Shown: piece after piece, positions 31,146-31,256 of the stretch
Layout: every line of letters begins with the position of its first letter
How positions within the stretch are numbered: position 1 is the first letter of the stretch
DNA from: JBAZTO01 sp041661865
GTDB lineage: Bacteria > Planctomycetota > Phycisphaerae > SM23-33
NCBI GenBank assembly: GCA_041661865.1
Contig: JBAZTO010000048.1
Coordinates: forward strand, 1-31,256
Length of the DNA: 31,256 nucleotides
Direction of reading: 5' to 3'
Notes under the pieces: generated by a model
Databases searched by the model: none
What the model was told of the DNA's origin: nothing
Seen by the model: the letters and a program-made list of their open reading frames with translations, nothing else
Translations under genes and position numbers: made by a program

Positions 31146-31256
31146 CTAGGTAGTGTCGATAGCGGATTGCGTGCGTCGTCTGGAGGCATAGGACGCTTCG
31201 TTACGCCACTGATAGTACCGGCACTGTTCGATCAGTTTGGTCCAGGAGTTCTGGAT
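31146..31256 (-). CDS. 3' end of an unidentified leftward gene (partial)
   Basis: On the minus strand a frame enters from the right edge and reads IQNSWTKLIEQCRYYQWRN, then EASYASRRRTQSAIDTT and a TAG stop at 31148-31146. The composition is protein-like (aromatic and charged residues mixed, no low complexity), but 36 residues do not allow a family to be named. The start lies outside the window. Confidence 0.4.
   Translation of the reverse strand: MQNSWTKLIEQCRYYQWRNEASYASRRRTQSAIDTT

Overview
The window reads as a GC-rich chromosomal segment of a Planctomycetota bacterium, most likely from the Phycisphaerae or a related uncultured lineage. The grounds are two secreted proteins with PEP-CTERM tails (one also with dockerin-like repeats), a large membrane protein of the DUF6785 type, a free-standing UroD-like protein, NtrC-type regulators, and many dispersed palindromic intergenic elements whose spurious translations are familiar from planctomycete genomes. 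The lineage is inferred from gene content; no rRNA is present.

Layout. 1-745: the start of a leftward gene at the edge, a 424-bp non-coding stretch with palindromes, and tRNA-Gly(TCC) with a good promoter. 746-2571: a small accessory island with an ApeA-like HEPN protein (a probable anti-phage RNase) and a frameshifted ISAs1-type transposase remnant. 2572-6584: tRNA-Arg(ACG), D-aminoacyl-tRNA deacylase (dtd), an ArfB/RF-1-like GGQ protein, a TPR protein and a one-domain CBM48 protein. 6705-8717: an exported ADP-ribosylglycohydrolase-fold protein with dockerin-like repeats and a PEP-CTERM anchor. 8979-12903: an accessory block with two bestrophin-like (DUF4239) membrane proteins, an AEC transporter, two unrecognised proteins and a beheaded XRE-type HTH gene; copies of a roughly 45-bp repeat lie in inverted orientation at its two ends, with a partial copy inside.

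12939-17416: an NtrC-type response regulator, a cytidylate kinase-like protein, a UroD-like protein and a divergent barrel-like protein. 17659-22665: DUF6785 membrane protein overlapping an ABC-F ATPase by one base, then a YkgJ-type cysteine-cluster protein. 22784-24992: a GH4 NAD-dependent glycosidase and a secreted choice-of-anchor/PEP-CTERM protein. 25272-28067: zincin-type metallopeptidase and CDF metal transporter, then an ACT-like protein and a HAD phosphatase/phosphomutase, the last two lying between two composite palindromic elements. 28390-30998: an NtrB-like histidine kinase and its NtrC-like response regulator, whose GAFTGA loop reads GAFTHA. The right edge holds the 3' end of a leftward gene.

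Functional threads: translation quality control (dtd, ArfB-like, ABC-F, two tRNAs), polysaccharide and sugar use (CBM48, GH4, HAD, secreted surface proteins), membrane transport (AEC, CDF, DUF6785, DUF4239), sigma54-type regulation (two NtrC-like proteins), and defence (ApeA-like). The candidates for something undescribed are the HEPN island between two tRNA genes, the secreted ADP-ribosylglycohydrolase, the repeat-bounded accessory block, and the GAFTHA regulator.
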